A DNA stretch of 34,324 nucleotides from Solirubrobacterales bacterium (GTDB lineage Bacteria; Actinomycetota; Thermoleophilia; Solirubrobacterales; Solirubrobacteraceae): positions 1 to 34,324 of the forward strand of contig JAFAYV010000028.1 in assembly GCA_019240115.1 (NCBI GenBank), given 5' to 3'. Shown piece by piece: positions 31,557-34,324 of the stretch. The notes under the pieces are model-generated. The model was not told the origin of the DNA. It was given only the letters and a program-made list of their open reading frames with translations, and did not search any database. Made by a program: the position numbers and the translations under genes. Every line of letters begins with the position of its first letter. The first letter of the stretch is position 1.

Positions 31557-32780
31557 ATGCACGATGGCGCAGCATCCCCGCGCCGGGCGCGAGGCGCCCG
31601 AGCCGCCGGCATCACCGTCCTCGCCCTCGCCGCCCTGGGGCTGCTCGGCATGAGCGCGCTCGCTCAGGGCAAGTCGAGCACCAGGAGGCCGACGATAACC
31701 AGCCGTCCCTGGGGGACCTACGGCGGTGATGCGGTCCGGCTCTACACGCTGTCCAATGGCAGCATGAAGGTCAACATCACGAACTTCGGCGGCATCGTGC
31801 AGTCGATCGACGTCCCCGGCCGCCACGACGCGTCGGCCGACGTGACGCTCGGCTTCAAGGACCTCGCCGGCTACGTGGCCAACGACGCCACGCCGCAGCC
31901 GACCGGCGGCTCGGGCACGACGTACTTCGGCGCCACGATCGGCCGCTACGCCAACCGGATCGCCAACGGCACGTTCACGCTGAACGGCACGACGTACCAC
32001 CTGCCGATCAACAACGGCCCGAACACTCTGCACGGCGGGACCGACGCGTGGAACGAGCAGGTGTGGTCGGCGCAGACCTCGACCGCCGGCGGCACCGCCG
32101 CGCTCGCGCTGACCTATGTCAGTCCCGACGGGCAGGACGGCTTCCCGGGCACGGTCACCGCGACGGTGACCTTCAGCCTGGGCAAGGCCAACGCGCTGAG
32201 GATCCACTACCACGCGACGACCACCGCGCCCACGGTCATCAACATGACCAACCACAGCTACTTCAACCTCGCGGGCCAGGGCTCAGGCGAGATCTACGGT
32301 GAGCACCTGCAGATCAACGCCAGCCACTACACGCCAACCGACGCGACCCAGATCCCGACGGGCGCGATCGTCCCCGTCGCCGGGACGCCGCTGGACTTCC
32401 TGACCTCCAAGCCCATCGGCCGCGACATCACCCAGGACTTCCCCCAGCTGATCGTGGCCCACGGCTACGACCACAACTGGGTGCTGAACCGCGGCGCGTC
32501 GACCGGCCTGGTGCGCGCCGCCACCGCCGAGGACCCGGTCTCCGGACGGGTGCTGACGACCTATACCACCGAGCCCGGCATCCAGGTGTACACGGGCAAC
32601 TTCCTCCAAGGTGAGCTGGTCGGCACCACCGGCCGGACCTACCGCCAGGGCGCCGGCTTCACGCTGGAGACCCAGCACTTCCCCAACTCCCCCAACCAGC
32701 CCAACTTCCCCACCACGACGCTGAACCCGGGTCGGCCGTTTGACTCGACGACCGTGTTCGCGTTCTCGGTGGCGAGGTAG
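31557..32780 (+). CDS. galM: Secreted aldose 1-epimerase (galactose mutarotase)
   Basis: This 407-residue protein begins with an arginine-rich signal peptide (RRARGARAAGITVLALAALGLLGMSALAQG). The mature part is a complete GalM: GATIGRYANRIANG, LHGG (His159), NMTNHSYFNL with catalytic His233, HGYDHNWVLN (Asp305) and FTLETQHFPNSPN with catalytic Glu371. It interconverts alpha- and beta-anomers of sugars such as galactose or glucose outside the cell. ATG at 31557 is preceded by AGGAA six bases away. A LacI-type palindrome and structured leader precede it. A glycosyltransferase gene starts 22 bases after its stop. Confidence 0.95.
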   Translation: MHDGAASPRRARGARAAGITVLALAALGLLGMSALAQGKSSTRRPTITSRPWGTYGGDAVRLYTLSNGSMKVNITNFGGIVQSIDVPGRHDASADVTLGFKDLAGYVANDATPQPTGGSGTTYFGATIGRYANRIANGTFTLNGTTYHLPINNGPNTLHGGTDAWNEQVWSAQTSTAGGTAALALTYVSPDGQDGFPGTVTATVTFSLGKANALRIHYHATTTAPTVINMTNHSYFNLAGQGSGEIYGEHLQINASHYTPTDATQIPTGAIVPVAGTPLDFLTSKPIGRDITQDFPQLIVAHGYDHNWVLNRGASTGLVRAATAEDPVSGRVLTTYTTEPGIQVYTGNFLQGELVGTTGRTYRQGAGFTLETQHFPNSPNQPNFPTTTLNPGRPFDSTTVFAFSVAR

Positions 32781-32802
32781 ACGCACCTGGCGTGGCCTGC
32801 CC

Positions 32803-33999
32803 GTGCGCTGCTTCCTCGGCGCGTTCGGGCAGCCCGGCCACGCCTTTCCGATGCTCGCGCTCGGACGCGAGCTGGCCTCCCGCGGCCACGACGTGACTCT
32901 GGAGACGTGGTCGCGGTGGCGGTCCGCCGCCGAGGCCGGCGGGATGCGCTTCGCCCCGGCGCCCGAGTACCCGGTCTTCCCGACCCGGGAGCGACCGTTG
33001 CAGCCCTACGAGGCCGTGGCTCGGGCCACCACCCAGACCCGACCCGCGCTCGCCGCCGCCGAGCCCGACGTCGTCGTCCACGACATCCTGACCCTCGCCC
33101 CCGCTCTCGCCGCCGAGCTGCAAGGCGTCGCCACCGCGACCCTCATCCCGCACGTCTATCCGGTCGGCGGACCCGGTCTGCCGCCCTACTCGATGGGCGC
33201 GCGCCCGGCGCGGACGCGGGTCGGGCGCACGCTGTGGCGCGCCTTCGATCGCCCGGTCCGCCATGGCCTGCGGGTCGGCCGCGATCAGCTCAACGACACC
33301 CGCCGGCGGGTCGGGTTGCCGCCGGTGTCTCGGCTGTTCGGCGGCCTGAGCACCGAGCTGGTCATGGTCGCCACCCTCCCCCAGCTCGAGTATCCGCGCG
33401 CCTGGCCCGACCACGTGCGCGTCGTCGGACCGCTCATGTGGGAGCCCGCCTGCGATGCCGCCGCGCCCCCGCCCGGCAACGCGCCGCTGGTGCTCGTCGC
33501 CACCTCGACCGCCCAGGACCCCGAGCACCGCCTGCTCCGAGCGGCGCTCGCCGGGCTCGCCGACGAGCCGGTGCGCGTCCTGGCCACCTGGAACGGCCGC
33601 CTGCCGATGCGGCCGCTGCCGGTGCCGGCCAACGCGCGGCTCGTCGAGTGGATGTCCTATGCGGCGACGATGCCGCGCTGCGACCTCGTCGTCTGCCACG
33701 TGGGCCACGGCACGCTCGTGCGCGCGCTCTCCTGTGGCCGACCCGTGCTCGCGGTGCCCCACGTCGGCGACATGGCCGAGAACGCCGCCCGGGTCTCGTG
33801 GGCGGGCGCGGGCCTGCGCCTGCCCTGGCCGCTGCTCTGCGCGGCCTCGGTGCGCTGGGCCGTGCGTCGGGCACTGCACCTCGACCGCCTGCACGTTCGG
33901 GCCGCCGAGATCGGCGCCTGGGCGACCGCGCATCCGGGACCCGCGAGGGCCGCCGACCTGGTGGAGGACTTGGCGGCGCGAGCGACGGCGGCGACCTGA
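32803..33999 (+). CDS. GT1-type glycosyltransferase
   Basis: This 398-residue protein has the GT-B fold of UGT/MGT enzymes. It begins RCFLGAFGQPGHAFPMLALGRELASRGHDVTL, an acceptor-domain Rossmann start, and the donor site reads VVCHVGHGTLVRALSCGRPVLAVPHVGDMAENAARV near 305-345. The His-x-Gly-H-G-T pattern matches nucleotide-sugar binding in macrolide and sterol glycosyltransferases. The acceptor is unknown. GTG at 32803 was chosen as it starts the first strand; no strong ribosome site is visible. It may be cotranscribed with the mutarotase gene. Confidence 0.9.
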   Translation: MRCFLGAFGQPGHAFPMLALGRELASRGHDVTLETWSRWRSAAEAGGMRFAPAPEYPVFPTRERPLQPYEAVARATTQTRPALAAAEPDVVVHDILTLAPALAAELQGVATATLIPHVYPVGGPGLPPYSMGARPARTRVGRTLWRAFDRPVRHGLRVGRDQLNDTRRRVGLPPVSRLFGGLSTELVMVATLPQLEYPRAWPDHVRVVGPLMWEPACDAAAPPPGNAPLVLVATSTAQDPEHRLLRAALAGLADEPVRVLATWNGRLPMRPLPVPANARLVEWMSYAATMPRCDLVVCHVGHGTLVRALSCGRPVLAVPHVGDMAENAARVSWAGAGLRLPWPLLCAASVRWAVRRALHLDRLHVRAAEIGAWATAHPGPARAADLVEDLAARATAAT

Positions 34000-34008
34000 G
34001 CTTGGGCG

Positions 34009-34024
34009 CCTCAGGCCGCTGAGG
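34009..34024 (+). terminator. Weak hairpin after the glycosyltransferase
   Basis: CCTCAG (34009-34014) pairs with CTGAGG (34019-34024) around GCCG, ten bases after the stop codon. There is no T-tract. It may help end transcription. Confidence 0.3.
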
Positions 34025-34253
34025 TCAGGACCCTCGCGGCGTCGGCGGTCTACGTGCCGGGATGCCCTGCAGCTCGGGCGCTCCGGCAAGCGTGAGGTCG
34101 CGGCGGTCGCGCCGGGCGGCCAGCGACGCGCCCATCCCCCCGGCAGGGCATCAGGTCGGTGAGCGTGATCCCGGCAACCTAGATGAGTGATTCCGAATTG
34201 GACGCTGCCGTAATGGCTGCGCGAGGGAACATAAACAGGCCGTCGAAGGTCGG

Positions 34254-34269
34254 CGTTGCTCTAGCAACG
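34254..34269. other. Short perfect inverted repeat near the right edge
   Basis: CGTTGCT and AGCAACG flank a two-base centre at 34254-34269. It lies just before the ribosome site of the cut gene at the edge and in a stretch less GC-rich than the rest. It could be an operator or part of an insertion-sequence end. The remainder of 34025-34253 shows no gene I can support. Confidence 0.35.
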
Positions 34270-34289
34270 TCGACCACGGAGGTGGCCTC

Positions 34290-34324
34290 GTGCTCGCCGA
34301 CCTCGACGACCTTCTCATCGCACT
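34290..34324 (+). CDS. Start of a gene cut by the right edge, possibly an IS982-type transposase
   Basis: GTG at 34290 is preceded by GGAGGTGG and begins VLADLDDLLIAL before the window ends. That opening resembles what I recall of IS982-like transposases in actinobacteria (a DLD-LL-ALY start), but only 11 codons are visible. The 100 bases upstream are less GC-rich than the rest of the window, as expected at a mobile element end. The family call is tentative. Confidence 0.35.
   Translation, partial: MLADLDDLLIA

Overview
This window is GC-rich chromosomal DNA, most likely from an actinobacterium. The F420-type luciferase-like oxidoreductase, the MerR-DICT regulator, the PdxST route to vitamin B6, the LexA box of the CGAAC-N4-GTTCG type and several apparently leaderless genes all fit that. 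My best guess is a soil Thermoleophilia/Solirubrobacterales lineage, from the general look of the proteins; no 16S gene is present to test it. Genes are dense, on both strands, and mostly housekeeping or metabolic.

Layout from left to right. 1-1808: the 5' part of yebC (runs off the left edge), divergent from a phosphomannomutase/phosphoglucomutase. 1877-4809: a PAS-GAF-GGDEF-EAL c-di-GMP protein with a degenerate GGDEF site, convergent with a DUF4232-like lipoprotein. 5068-8021: a split proline catabolic pair (proline dehydrogenase, then P5C dehydrogenase). 8152-8535: a small membrane protein. 8532-10228 (minus): pdxS-pdxT for pyridoxal phosphate, with pdxT carrying a hexapeptide-repeat extension. 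10275-12296: a thioesterase-like protein, an RpiR/SIS regulator and a one-helix membrane protein. 12540-12613: a CAT-anticodon tRNA. 12767-15289: a small secreted protein, then an H-NOX haem sensor overlapping its histidine kinase. 15302-17143 (minus): a beta-keto acid cleavage enzyme and a LexA-box-controlled ferritin-like protein. 17320-19249: an unknown small gene and two decayed genes (an acyl-CoA dehydrogenase with at least four lesions and a headless SDR). 19364-22284: two SDR proteins and a soluble transhydrogenase. 22300-26693 (minus): L-2-hydroxyglutarate oxidase, an F420-type oxidoreductase, a membrane protein, PaiB-like and VOC proteins. 26695-30348 (minus): a DUF4383-like protein, photolyase, SRPBCC protein and TIGR01777 epimerase, divergent from a MerR-DICT regulator. 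31358-33999: a lac-type palindrome and a structured leader in front of a secreted aldose 1-epimerase, then a glycosyltransferase. The right edge looks like the start of an insertion sequence.

Genes that appear to work together: the two proline genes (glutamate from proline); pdxS with pdxT (ammonia channelling into PLP); H-NOX with its kinase (probable NO signalling); and the MerR-DICT regulator with the photolyase cluster (probable light or stress response).

The most unusual feature is a set of at least seven unrelated short tandem repeats, nearly all at gene junctions. One is translated as eight hexapeptides at the N-terminus of PdxT, and one (19 bp, two copies) breaks the acyl-CoA dehydrogenase gene. 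A second theme is a TANNNT box six or seven bases before the start codon of six genes, indicating leaderless transcription.
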